NCBI GenBank assembly: GCA_037447655.1
Contig: JBBHKE010003105.1
Location: 1 to 64,000 of the forward strand
From: Zygnema cylindricum
Taxonomy: Eukaryota; Streptophyta; Zygnematophyceae; Zygnematales; Zygnemataceae
Direction of reading: 5' to 3'
DNA length: 64,000 nucleotides
Shown: positions 29,172-38,615 of the stretch, in pieces
How the letters are laid out: each line of letters begins with the position of its first letter
Numbering within the stretch: the first letter of the stretch is position 1
Position numbers and translations under genes: made by a program
The notes under the pieces: generated by a model
Told to the model about the DNA's origin: nothing
Databases searched by the model: none
The model's input: only the letters and a program-made list of their open reading frames with translations

Positions 29172-29432
29172 AGGGGGCTGAGGGTAAAGAAATGTTTGTT
29201 TTTTTTTTATATATTTATATTTTTTGTTTTTTTGTTTTTTTTTTTTTTTTTTTTCTCGAGTGATTGTGTATGTGTTTTTGTGTGCACGTTTGTGCGTATG
29301 ATTTTTGGAACTAACTATTTGGGGGGGTGGAGAATCAAGCCATTCACGGGTAGAGCAGGGGAGCTAGTGATGACATAGGGGGGTCACACCTGTGGTTTCG
29401 CCAATGTACGTGCTGTTGACAGCGGCCGCAGG
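28745..29432. other. Retrotransposon 5' region and G/T homopolymers
   Basis: From 28745 to about 28890 the minus strand holds the frameshifted zinc-finger segment of the retrotransposon. Beyond it are GGGGG-rich runs at 29028-29072 and a G tract of nearly 40 bases at 29132-29170 with one interruption. A T tract of about 50 bases (29201-29254) follows. The 5' boundary of the retrotransposon is not defined. Confidence 0.5.
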
Positions 29433-29700
29433 CTAGATTCGGAGGTACATGGTTACCGGGAGGATGTTCTGTCGCGTAATGTAGGAGGAAAAGACGGAAA
29501 TGTAGGAGGAAAAGACGAAAATGTAGGAGGAAAAGACAAAAATATAAGAGGAAAAGACGAAATAGGCCAGACCCGGAGGTACATGGTTACCGAGAGGATG
29601 TTCTGTCGCGTAATGTGGGAGGAAAAGACAAAAATGTAGGAGGAAAAGACGAAATAGGCCAGATCCGGAGGTATATGGTTACCGAGAGGATAAGGCATCT
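29433..29700. repeat. Two-level tandem repeat (20-bp units inside a 90-135-bp unit)
   Basis: The unit AATGTAGGAGGAAAAGACGA is repeated four times and then twice. Each block is introduced by GGAGGTACATGGTTACCGAG and ATGTTCTGTCGCGTA. The larger unit starts near 29433, 29568 and 29660, so the copies differ mainly in how many 20-mers they contain. Confidence 0.85.
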
Positions 29701-29829
29701 TTTTGTCAATATTGGCTTCACAATCTTGACCGTAGTACGGTACGGACAAGTACAAAACACTTGTGACCTGATTCGCTGTAGACGTTAAGCCCAGTAGAGA
29801 GGTTTCCATAAGGATTAAACTACAGTAAC

Positions 29830-30221
29830 TAGTGTTGGGTATCGGGTAGTTTCATATCGCGATAATTTCGATATTCGATATATCGAATATCGATTGAGCG
29901 AAGTCCTCGATATATCATACCGCGACCAACATAAATCATCGCGATATATATCGCAAAAAAACGATGTCCATACATGTAATGTACAGGTACCGTACAGGTA
30001 AAGTATGGTAAACCGTACGAAAAATGGTACGGACCCCCACTGAGCGCCCGCCACGGGGGGGGGGGGGGGGGGGGGGGGTGGCTTTTTGGAAAAAAAATTC
30101 TGGGAAAAAAAAAATCTGGATATTTAGCTTCTCCGTACATGGTCTCGATATATCGATTATCGGGTACCTAAAATTCGATATATATCGAATATCGGCAATA
30201 GGTCCTCGATACCCAACACTG
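29830..30221. mobile_element. hAT-like non-autonomous element with 8-bp target duplication
   Basis: The terminal inverted repeats AGTGTTGGGTATCG and CGATACCCAACACT bound 392 bp rich in TCGATATATCGA palindromes. Flanks are ACAGTAAC (29822-29829) and TCAGTAAC (30222-30229), an 8-bp duplication with one mismatch, as expected for hAT elements. A run of about 23 G lies inside at 30055-30078. There is no transposase. Confidence 0.85.
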
Positions 30222-30344
30222 TCAGTAACGATTACTACGTAAAGTGTGCATCAAACGATTTTGGAATTTTTAAAATTCATACCTTATTTTGACTTTCAGA
30301 TTTCAAGGATTTTGAATATTCAATACCCTAAAAAACTGAAAAGT

Positions 30345-30555
30345 TCAGCGAACTAGCAGCGAGCGGCGGAATTTACGGCGCATATAAAAAATTCATCGAA
30401 CTACTGTAGTGGAGCGCGGCGGAATTTACGGCGCCACTAAAAAGTTCAGCAAACTAGCGGCGAGCGACGGAATTTACGGCGCCTATAAAAAATTCATCGA
30501 ACTACTGTAGTGGAGCGCGGTGGAATTTACGGCGCCACTAAAACGTTCAGCAAAC
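30345..30555. repeat. GC-rich satellite array of about 45-bp units
   Basis: The unit reads CTAGCGGCGAGCGGCGGAAT then TTACGGCGCC and TAAAAAGTTCAGCAAA. It alternates with a variant containing CTACTGTAGTGGAGCGCGG and TTCATCGAA, giving a dimeric higher-order repeat of about 97 bp. The array continues at 31096-31194, 31738-31841 and, weakly, 32325-32360, the gaps being TIR elements. Confidence 0.9.
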
Positions 30556-30557
30556 TA

Positions 30558-31093
30558 CACCGCGCATCGTTATTAGTGTCAAGGTCACTATTTGGGTTCT
30601 CAAAATTTTGATTTTTTTCCAAAAATAGTATACATGATTTTAATTTTTCCTTGACGTTAATTGAGGTTTCGTACAAATTAGCGTACAGAACGAAAGTACA
30701 TTAATATGTAAATAGTGTGGTGTACGGTCGATGTCAGACCGTACTTAAATGTACCTTTTTAGTTGAAAACTTTACAAAAAGTTAATTGAATCGGACGCGT
30801 TCGCATAGGAACGTGCGCTAAAAAAACGGGATTGGTCTGACATGTAAAAAGTCTGACATGTACGGATATTTAAATTTCACTACGGTGTACGATTTTTTAT
30901 ATTTTGTACGGATACATATAATAATGTATATAATCGTACAGAAAATTTTCCATTTTTGCTGTTCCAAATTAGCGTTAACACTGAAATTAGAATAAACCTT
31001 TTTTTTTTAATTTTCAAATTCTTAATTAGCGTCAATGACGGTATATTTACTTACACACTATTTAAACTTTGACACTAATAACGATGCGCGGTG
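30558..31093. mobile_element. TA-inserted TIR element, family C (536 bp)
   Basis: It begins CACCGCGCATCGTTATTAG and ends with the inverse, CTAATAACGATGCGCGGTG, with TA on both sides. Uninterrupted satellite units read GCAAACTAGCGGCGAG, and here the element sits exactly at that TA, so the insertion site and duplication can be read directly. Nearly identical copies are at 37153-37692 and, inverted, at 60903-61446. There is no open frame of note. The interior carries GTGTACGG / CCGTAC motifs. Confidence 0.9.
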
Positions 31094-31095
31094 TA

Positions 31096-31194
31096 GCGGC
31101 GAGCGATGGAATTTACGGCGCCAATAAAAAATTCATCGAACTACTGCAGTGGCGCGCGGCGGAATTTACGGCGCCTCTAAAAAGTTCAGCGAAC
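31096..31194. repeat. Satellite array, second segment
   Basis: Two to three units of the same 45-bp satellite lie between the family C and family D elements (GCGGCGAGCGATGGAATTT, GGCGCGCGGCGGAATTT). The segment ends GTTCAGCGAAC at the next insertion. Confidence 0.9.
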
Positions 31195-31196
31195 TA

Positions 31197-31735
31197 CACC
31201 GCCAATCGTTATTAGCGTTGTGTACACTAATTCCGTCCAGCTTTTTTTTTGTTTTATTTTCAAATAGCGTAGTTTATTCTATTTTTTTCTTTATTCTATT
31301 TAGGGTTATTTTCAGTACGTTGTCTCTTAAATTGCGTGGTGTACGGTCAGTGTCATACCGTACATAGATGTACCTTTTCAGGTTAAAAAGACCAATAAAT
31401 TAGTTTTAGTAACCGCGGACGCATGAGAATGTGCGTTCTAAAAAGGAAAAAAAACCAGGTCGTAAAAAATCCCGCTCGCACATATTCGTCCGAAAGCCGC
31501 GTTTCGACCCTATGAATGTACGATTTGTGTACAATTTATCAGATTTTGTACGGAGACCTATATTAGTGTAAGCATGTTTGCGACCAACATGTTTTTTTCA
31601 AAGATCCAAATTACAATAATCAAACAATTAGAATGTATGAATTTTTCCAAAATTTTCAAATTCTTAAATAGCGTAGACCACTGTAATTTTTTGTATACGT
31701 TAAAAAAACTTACACGCTAATAGCGACTGGCGGTG
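31197..31735. mobile_element. TA-inserted TIR element, family D (539 bp)
   Basis: The ends are CACCGCCAATCGTTATTAG and CTAATAGCGACTGGCGGTG, flanked by TA, and the element is inserted after GTTCAGCGAAC of the satellite unit. Copy two is at 47453-47993, and short derivatives are at 8831-9226. The interior is AT-rich with a GTGTACGGTC...CCGTAC palindrome shared with family C. No transposase is seen. Confidence 0.9.
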
Positions 31736-31737
31736 TA

Positions 31738-31841
31738 CAGTACTGTAGTGGCGAGCGACAGAATTTACGGCGCCTTTAAAAAGTTCATCGAACTAGCGGC
31801 GAGCGGCGGAATTAACGGCGCCTCTAAAAAGTTCAGCAAAC
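31738..31841. repeat. Satellite array, third segment
   Basis: Two units of the 45-bp satellite between family D and family A elements. The right flank of family D begins CAGTACTGTAGTGG instead of the expected CTGTAGTGG, an extra few bases that could be an excision footprint. Confidence 0.85.
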
Positions 31842-31843
31842 TA

Positions 31844-32322
31844 CACCGTGAATCGTAATTAGAGTAAATTACTCTAATTCAGTCGCTCGAAATTTCGACT
31901 TTATCACATCAAATAGAGTAATCGATTCTGATTTTTTCATTATTCTAATTTAGGTGAGGTTTAATTAGCGTTTTTAATTCTAATATATGTTCGTTTTAGA
32001 TAGTGTGGAGTACAGATGACGTCCGACCGTGCAAAATTGTACTTTTATAAGTAAAAAAGTACAAATAATGATTTAATACAGGTCGTTATCATGTAACTGT
32101 GTTTTAAAAAGTGACGATAAACTGTACGTTTTGTCAGATTATGTACGAATACCTTATTTATAGTAGAGGATATTAGCTTGCCAAATTAGAGTACACCGCA
32201 TAAATTAGAGAAAATTCCTTTTCAAAACAGTTATATCACACAAATTAGAGTTCATAACTCTAATTATTTTTTTCTCTTTTTTAACTCTAATTTTTTCATT
32301 ACTCTAATTACAATGTGCGGTG
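31844..32322. mobile_element. Composite of family A TIR elements
   Basis: The left end CACCGTGAATCGTAATTAG follows GTTCAGCAAAC-TA of the satellite. The right end TTACAATGTGCGGTG is followed by TA. A second left terminus, CACCGCATAAATTAGAG at 32194, suggests a 129-bp short element (32194-32322) nested in, or replacing, the right end of the longer one. The interior is ACTCTAATT-rich, like the fragment at 1-125. Confidence 0.75.
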
Positions 32323-32606
32323 TATAGTAGCGTCTAGCGGCGAAATTTATGGAATCTCCAACGACAGCTTCCTTTAAAGACAAAGTGGAGTACAGATAAA
32401 AATACCCGTGCGCAAATGAAGCAACGTCTTTTTTTTTAATGTCCGTACGACTTTCCGTACAATCTGAGAAGTACGAAATTTACGAAACTAGCGAAAACTA
32501 CGTAGTTTTCGGAAAAAAGTCCAAATCCGTACGAATTGGACAACTATGGTTCAACACTTCAACCGGTATCCGTACCACTTTCAAAATGTAGATTACTATA
32601 TTGGTA

Positions 32607-32814
32607 CACCGCCCATCGTTATTAGCGATAATGATTAATTTATAATACAATTTTAGATCAAGGTGGCGTGGCAAATTGTACTCCACCTTTATAACCTCTG
32701 CAATCTACACAGTATTGTAGATTTGTCGTGTTGCTACCATTATTTTGTGATTTTTGGCCCCAGAAAAAGTCGTGGCCGAATTAGGGTTGTCAATTCTAAT
32801 AACGATGAACGGTG
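32607..32814. mobile_element. 208-bp TA-flanked MITE
   Basis: It begins CACCGCCCATCGTTATTAG and ends CTAATAACGATGAACGGTG, with TA at both ends. The interior is unlike families A to D, but the termini share the core ATCGTTATTAG. Confidence 0.8.
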
Positions 32815-32871
32815 TAGCATTGTTTCCTTGTAAACTACGTTGTTTTTAACTGTGGAATGGTTGATTACGTT

Positions 32872-32995
32872 TCACCGTGAATCGCTATTAGCGTTAATGT
32901 TTTTGGAAAGGGAATTGATCATGACAGTGACTGTTTTGGTTGCACACAGTCACTTACGTCATTTTGTCAACAAATGTACGTTAGAAGCACAAAGG
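32872..32995. mobile_element. Fragment of the large palindromic element (left end) with a TIR remnant
   Basis: GGGAATTGATCATGACAGTGA and the following CGTCATTTTGTCAA (32918 to about 32990) match the outer arm of the palindromic element at 47346-49790. The preceding CACCGTGAATCGCTATTAG is a TIR-family terminus without a partner nearby. Confidence 0.65.
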
Positions 32996-33008
32996 AGGCA
33001 AGACTTAA

Positions 33009-33494
33009 ATGCTAAAAAAAAAATGGGGTGGTAGGGTGTTACGCACAGGTGACAAGGTTTGGCCTTCTACAACTCATTACAAGTGCAAGAGCGAGGGAGA
33101 ATCGGATCATACGGGGAAATTTGCTCCTAAGTACATTGGATCATTTACTCTAATCGAGATGATATCGTTAGTTGCTGCCAAGTTGGACTTTCCGCCTTCA
33201 ACAAAAATTCATCCAGTGATGCACATGAGCCACTTGAAACCAGCGAATCTTCGACCAACTGAAAGAGAATTGGAATTGGATCCCTCAATAATTATAGAAC
33301 CTGAAGTCCACAGATGGGTAATAGATTGGGTTGGTCAACGGTTCAAGGTCGACGATACTATATTTTGGCAAGTGCATTATCTTTGAAGGCATGAGGATGA
33401 GTTGACTCTTGAGGATGAGTTGACTTTAGAGGATAAAAATTCTGAGTTTTTACAAAGGTATTGGAGGGATAATAATATAGAAGTCCCGTCTTGA
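33009..33494 (+). pseudogene. Ty3/gypsy retrotransposon remnant: end of integrase and degenerate chromo-like tail
   Basis: The frame shows LRTGDKVWPST, FAPKYIGSFTLIEMIS, AKLDFPPSTKIHPVMHMSHL and EPEVHRWVIDW, the GPF/GPY-like block and the region after Ty3/gypsy integrases that precedes the 3' LTR. A TGA at 33384-33386 interrupts it; the same frame then runs on with SEFLQRYWRD to a second TGA at 33492. Upstream gag, protease, RT and the integrase core are missing, replaced by another element's fragment. It is a non-functional remnant. Confidence 0.85.
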
Positions 33495-33540
33495 GAATTA
33501 AAGGTGTTTTAACTGAGGTCAGTTAAAAATAACGAGGGGA

Positions 33541-34506
33541 TGATATAACAGTAATAGCGGATCGAACTTGTTTATAAAGGGGTAATTGGGTGATATGATT
33601 ATTGAGTACTAAATTTGGTAGACGTCTGCGAAAGAATCACGCTAGTTGGAGTTATATTTTAAAAGTTATAGCGATGGGTGTATTTAGGTGACAGAGGTGG
33701 GTCTAAATAACAAATAGGTATCATTGAAACGGGTTAAGGGTCAAATTAGTACCGAAATTTTGCGTGTACGTTTTATAAAGTTATAATGAAATGTTTAGTA
33801 TGCATGGTGGTTCGTTTCGTACAAATTTTAGAATGAAAATTCACTTATACTTAAGGGAATTTCGTAGTAAGTTTCGCGTGCGAAATTTGTGACGCACGAT
33901 CGTGCGAAGTCGCGTTTCGTTTGGCGCGCACTTTTGCACGTAAGTGTTACGTAGTGAAACGTAACGTTTGATTGGCTAGTAAAGTGCTAAGTAGTTAGTA
34001 AGAGATTTCGCACGTTTTTGCATTGGTCAGTCTGAGTCCTTGCTGATCAATGATTGGCCCAGGTAAAAGCCTATAAAAACGGAGCGTTGACTTTGGCCTG
34101 GCGAGTCCAGGGTGATGATGGATAAATAGGGAAGTGTAAGAGGAGAGTAGACATCTTTTCCTTTGGAAAACTTTGTGGAAATTTCGGCTGATCTTGGTCC
34201 TGAGCGATTAATACCAAATTGGAGAAAAGGCATTTTTGCATTGAAATCTCTTACTAACTAAATAGTGTTTTAGTAGTTAAGAGATAAAATTATTAAGAGT
34301 GGAGAGTAGTGGAAAACACTTTAATAAGAAGGGTTGAGCCACGAGGGCAAGAGACCAAGCTAATGTTATGTGGACAAAAGCTTCTTCTAATTTAAAGTTT
34401 ATCCTTATGTGAGTGTTGTCCAATGTGGATGTGTATTTTCCAACGTGTGGAATGAGTGGTTGGGATTGTTTATAGTAATGGGATTTTCTGAGAGGTAGGA
34501 CATCCT
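33541..34506 (+). repeat. 3' LTR of the gypsy remnant, with TATA box
   Basis: A polypurine tract AACGAGGGGA (33531-33540) lies directly before TGATATAACAG, the expected start of a 3' LTR. A promoter-like TATAAAA is at 34072-34078. The sequence loses LTR character near TCCTGTTA (about 34505), where a palindromic-element fragment starts. The right LTR end therefore seems truncated and no second LTR is visible. Confidence 0.65.
34072..34078 (+). promoter_or_regulatory. Putative LTR TATA box
   Basis: TATAAAA in the context AGCCTATAAAAACGGAGC, about 530 bases into the LTR. It would place the U3/R border shortly downstream. Confidence 0.5.
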
Positions 34507-35562
34507 GTTACTCGTGAGCTCCACTGTGAGAACACATACTGACATTTAACTTAGCTGCAAAAATGGAATGGAATCGCGAAGCGTTACGTTGAACTTAGAC
34601 ACAAATTAAAAGAAGACGTCATATGGATATATTAACTCGCACGAAACGAAATAAACTTCGTACAAATGTAAAAAAACTTAACCGAGTACATATATCTATG
34701 AAACTAAATGATAAAAACGCGCCTTGAATACTGTCCTTTAAGGGCGTATTTTCTTTTTTCTTTACGTACGCATTTCACTTTTTCGTGTGTATTTATCATG
34801 CGCGACAAAGTCGCTGAAAGTGAGAAAGTACGTGCGCGCTTCAATTTTATTAACATGTGGTTTCCGTAGTTTGTGACTGCAAACCTTGGGCGGCCGTGTG
34901 AATTGTTGTTTTCGCCAGTCAAAGGATTGACCGTCGAATCTGAACTCAAAGGTACATAACGTGTCCTAATCTGTACTTCAAATGTACAATTTTTGACAAC
35001 TACACCGTGAATCGCTATTAGTGTAATGAACTAAATAGCGTAAAAAAACAATTAGCAACATTTACGCTATGTGAGAATGTCGTTTTTTGTGGAAATAGTT
35101 TTTATTCTAATTTTTTGTATACTCTAATTTGTAATCTGCTTTGTAAAAAAAAACGGAGCATAATATCTCCTATGTGCATGTACGAAATTGTTCAAATCGT
35201 ACGTCATCGCGTTTTTTCGACATCCGCGCATGCCGAATTTTTTTTACCCAATTTCATGTTAGCGCGACTACGGGACAACGTGAATGTTTTTTATGTACTT
35301 TTCTACTTGAAAAAGTACAGAATAGTACGTCTTTGACATTCTGTATACCACACTATTTATAATGGCACTATATTAGAGAAATGAATCCTATTTAATGGTC
35401 TACCTCAAATAACATGTAGAAACATTTAGAATGTTTAATTCTATTTGAGAATTTGCCCAAAAAAACAGGGTACCTTCAATTAACATTCAACACGCTAATA
35501 TCGATTCACGGTGTACCTGCGCGCAACAAAAATTGTTACTGGGATTAGCAATTCCCATGATT
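34507..35562. mobile_element. Deleted copy of the palindromic element, interrupted by a TIR element
   Basis: GTGAGCTCCACTGTGAGAAC, TTACGTTGAACTTAGAC and CGCACGAAACGAAATAAACTT match the inner arm at 49030-49160. GGCCGTGTGAATTG, GATTGACCGTCGAATCTGA and ATTTTTGACAAC match the outer arm at 49480-49700. The outer arm resumes as TGCGCGCAAC after the inserted element at 35003-35513. Confidence 0.7.
35003..35513. mobile_element. TA-flanked TIR element, family E (511 bp)
   Basis: The termini are CACCGTGAATCGCTATTAG and CTAATATCGATTCACGGTG with TA on each side. The element is placed inside a palindromic-element arm. The interior contains GTACG-rich palindromes and no coding frame of note. Confidence 0.8.
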
Positions 35563-35750
35563 TTCTTTCCCACTTAAAACATCTTTCTACATACACACTT
35601 GTCGGATTATGAATTTGACAGTTGCGATTGAAAGGTAACAATCTCATCTTCCGATTGGCGGTTTAAAATTGAAAACTCAACAAGTGTGTACAGAGAAAAG
35701 ATGTTTTTAAACGGCGAAAAAAACATTGACGCTAATAGCGATTCACGATG
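35563..35750. mobile_element. Family B fold-back MITE
   Basis: It carries CCACTTAAAACATC, a CATACACACTTGTCGGATT arm and its complement AACAAGTGTGTACAGAG. It ends GCTAATAGCGATTCACGATG then TA. The left terminus is blurred by the neighbouring palindromic-element end. Confidence 0.65.
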
Positions 35751-35752
35751 TA

Positions 35753-37150
35753 CTGACGAATAAGATTTCCAGTCAATAAAATGACAAGATTTCTTGTCAC
35801 GAAAATGAATAGTTTAGGCCATAGTTCAAAAGTAGGTGAAAGTATGTTCATAAAATATGCCTATTCTACGCAAAACATACAATATGACCTTAAGACCCAT
35901 ATTGTATTGGCCGCAAAATGAAAAAAAAGGTAACATGGTTGAGTTGCACATCGATCGATAGAGAATTAAACGTCATGTCTAAATTTTGAAAAACATTCGG
36001 TCAAAAAATTATTTTTCTGTGAGTTTTGAGATGCTTTTTTATTTTAACCGTCAGATTAGGACGATCGGACGGTCGCTGATCAAAGTAGCAATATAAGAAG
36101 ATCACATGAAAAGCCCGTAGCACAACTTACGATAGGACTATCTATCATATTAGCGTCTGCAATTTTGAACGTCCGCGTGTTTTAGTTCGCTAAAAAATTT
36201 CGTCCGGCGGAGTGCGCTGTACTATGATCTTACGTTAGATTCGGACCTTTGTACAGGAGTGTGCACGACGCACACACATACAGTATGCCTCCTCTACGCG
36301 AGTTTTGTGCAAAGTTTTGTGCGCTTACCAAAGGCCTACCATAAATAATAGTCGCGGGCGACCTGGTGCTTTTCCCTTTGGTTGCCAAGGGCCTTTCGTA
36401 TTTGTACAACGTGGCGTGATGTGACGGGATCGCACTTGCAAAAAATAAAAGTACGATACTTTGCCGGCATTGATCATATGACATTTTGGCGTGACGTCGA
36501 ATTTATCTGGCCATTTATCATACCATTACAACAAATAACATCAAAATTGGAACTCCACAAAGCCAATCAAAACTCAAATCACTCAACGGTTCACGATCTT
36601 ACACAAAAGCAACCGACGATCAATTATCGTTGTCACCACAGACGAATGCGACCAGAATGCTTTTCCCTTTTTAGAAAAAGGGCAAAGCAAAAAGCCTACT
36701 TTGAACTATGGTTCAGGCAGCTCCGTGGCAGAATAGGACCTTCATCTGACTGCCGATGACCGTACAACACAGCACAATCCTGGATCGTACAAGTTACTGT
36801 ACTGTAGTTGCTGCAAAAGGACTAAATGATTAAAAGTACGGATTAAGTGTCTTGTCACACTAAAATGAATATACAGAATACGGGCGTCTTGTAACCTTTC
36901 AAATATTTTTACTTTTTTAGTTCTTTTACTTGTAAAATCGCAAGTTTTGTATAAAGATTCTTTCTTTTCACAGAGGCGCAGATTTGTAATCAATAATTTT
37001 CAATTGTCCGTATTACATAAGGTTCATAAGTCCGTACTAAACCTTGCGTTGACGACAAAGTACTAGAGACAAGAGAGTTGCGACCTGTTTTTTTTAAGTG
37101 GTCAATACTAATGACGGGGGCCGGCGTACCTGTCGGCCTAGCCGGCAATG
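35753..37150. other. Intergenic stretch, no gene recognised
   Basis: An open frame of 125 codons at 36382-36759 (plus strand) has no recognisable motif. CATAGTTCAAAAGTAGGTGAAA at 35819-35842 recurs at 48184-48207, marking another dispersed repeat. CCGGC-rich short repeats lie at 37117-37148. Confidence 0.4.
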
Positions 37151-37152
37151 TA

Positions 37153-37692
37153 CACCGCGCATCGTTATTAGTGTCAAAGTCACTTATTTGGGTTCTTAAA
37201 ATTTTAATTTTTTTTTCTCAAATAGGATACATGATTTTAATTTTTCCTTGACGTTAATTGAGGTACCGTACAAAATAGCGTAAAGAACTAAAGTTCAATA
37301 AGATCTAAATAGCGTGGTGTACGGTCGATGTCATACCGTACATAAATGTACCTTTTCAAGTGATAATTTTACAAAAAATGAATTAAATCGGACGCGTACG
37401 CATAGGAACGTGCGCTAAAAAATCGGGATTGGTCTGACACGTAAATTAGTCTGACAGGTACGGATGTTTGAATTTCACTACGGTGTACGATTTTTTATAT
37501 TTTGTACGGATACATATAATAATGTATATAATCGTACAGAAAATTTTCCATTTTTGCTGTTCCAAATTAGCGTTAACACTGAAATTAGAATAAACCTTTT
37601 TTTTTTTTTTTTTCAAATTCTTAATTAGCGTCAATGACGGTATATTTACTTACACACTATTTAAACTTTGACACTAATAACGATGCGCGGTG
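37153..37692. mobile_element. TA-inserted TIR element, family C, copy two (540 bp)
   Basis: The termini are identical to those at 30558-31093, with TA on both flanks. Long stretches are nearly identical, for example GCTGTTCCAAATTAGCGTTA, so the two copies are recent relatives. Confidence 0.9.
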
Positions 37693-37704
37693 TAGCTGCC
37701 AGGT

Positions 37705-37922
37705 TGTTTCTATCGAAAGTACACTTTTATTAAGAAAGTACACCTCAATTATGAAAGTACATCTTCATTAAGAAAGTACACCTTTTTTAGGAAAGTACAT
37801 CGTGCAGTACATCTTAGATATGAAAGTACACCTTCATTTGCAAAGTACAGCGTGTACACGACGTACTTTCCTAAACAAGGTGTACTTTCATAATTAAGGT
37901 GTACTTTCTTTCGATAGAAACA
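37705..37922. repeat. Fold-back array of GAAAGTACACCTT units
   Basis: About six direct units of 19-22 bp (GAAAGTACACCTTNATTA) are followed by inverted units. The block is bounded by TGTTTCTATCGAAAGTAC and its complement GTACTTTCTTTCGATAGAAACA, making a 218-bp hairpin-capable unit. Confidence 0.85.
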
Positions 37923-37956
37923 TCGCTATTTGTGATTTTGTGTTAACACTAATTGC

Positions 37957-38615
37957 TAGTGTTGTGTATCGGTATGGATTTGCCGATAATCGATATGGAC
38001 CTTTTTCCGGGTACCCGATAATCGATATACTAGTACGATATATCGCCATCGGTGTTATCGCCGATAAATAACCGATATTTATCGGTTATTATCGGCAATA
38101 ACACCGATATTGATAACCATCGGCGATAACCGTACGGACCGTACAGATAAATATGGTGGCTGTAAATGGCGGCAGTCTGATAAATGTCTTCAGTGTGCTT
38201 TATTCGTCTGTTCGTTTTTTTTCGAAAAAGTTTGATTCTCGAATTTTACAATGTATTTTAATTTTTTCGTTTCGGTAGTATAGTTTTAGAACTATAAACT
38301 ATTATTTTAAATTTGTCCACGTTTACGTTTTGCGCTGTCCGTAATAATTTTCAGTTAAATAGATACGGAATAGATTGTTATACATGGCATGTCACGCTAT
38401 AAAATGTAGAAAATGTAATATAGTATATTATAAAGTACTATATTATGCGTACTATATCTTTTTAAAGTTATCGCCGATATGGAACTTGTTCAGGAGACGT
38501 GGCAGATTATGGTCCACGTCCTTAAATAGTGTAATTTATTATATTTAAGGTATCAATGTCAAAATTTTGGGGTGCCGATATAGCGTACATAAGGCTAATA
38601 ACGATTCACGGTGTA
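37957..38615. mobile_element. hAT-like element truncated at its right side, joined to a TIR-element end
   Basis: It starts TAGTGTTGTGTATCGG and continues with dense ATCGGCGATAA palindromes. It shares GACATGGCATGTCACGC-like sequence with the element at 61447-61874. Beyond about 38500 the expected inverted terminus is missing; instead a fragment ends CTAATAACGATTCACGGTG-TA at 38613. Confidence 0.6.

Noticed and set aside
36382-36759. 125-codon open frame on the plus strand
   Set aside because: No recognisable motif and no supporting exon structure.
37660-37930. CRISPR-like array (regular GTACACC repeats)
   Set aside because: Units are adjacent without unique spacers and lie in a eukaryotic transposon region; it is a fold-back minisatellite.
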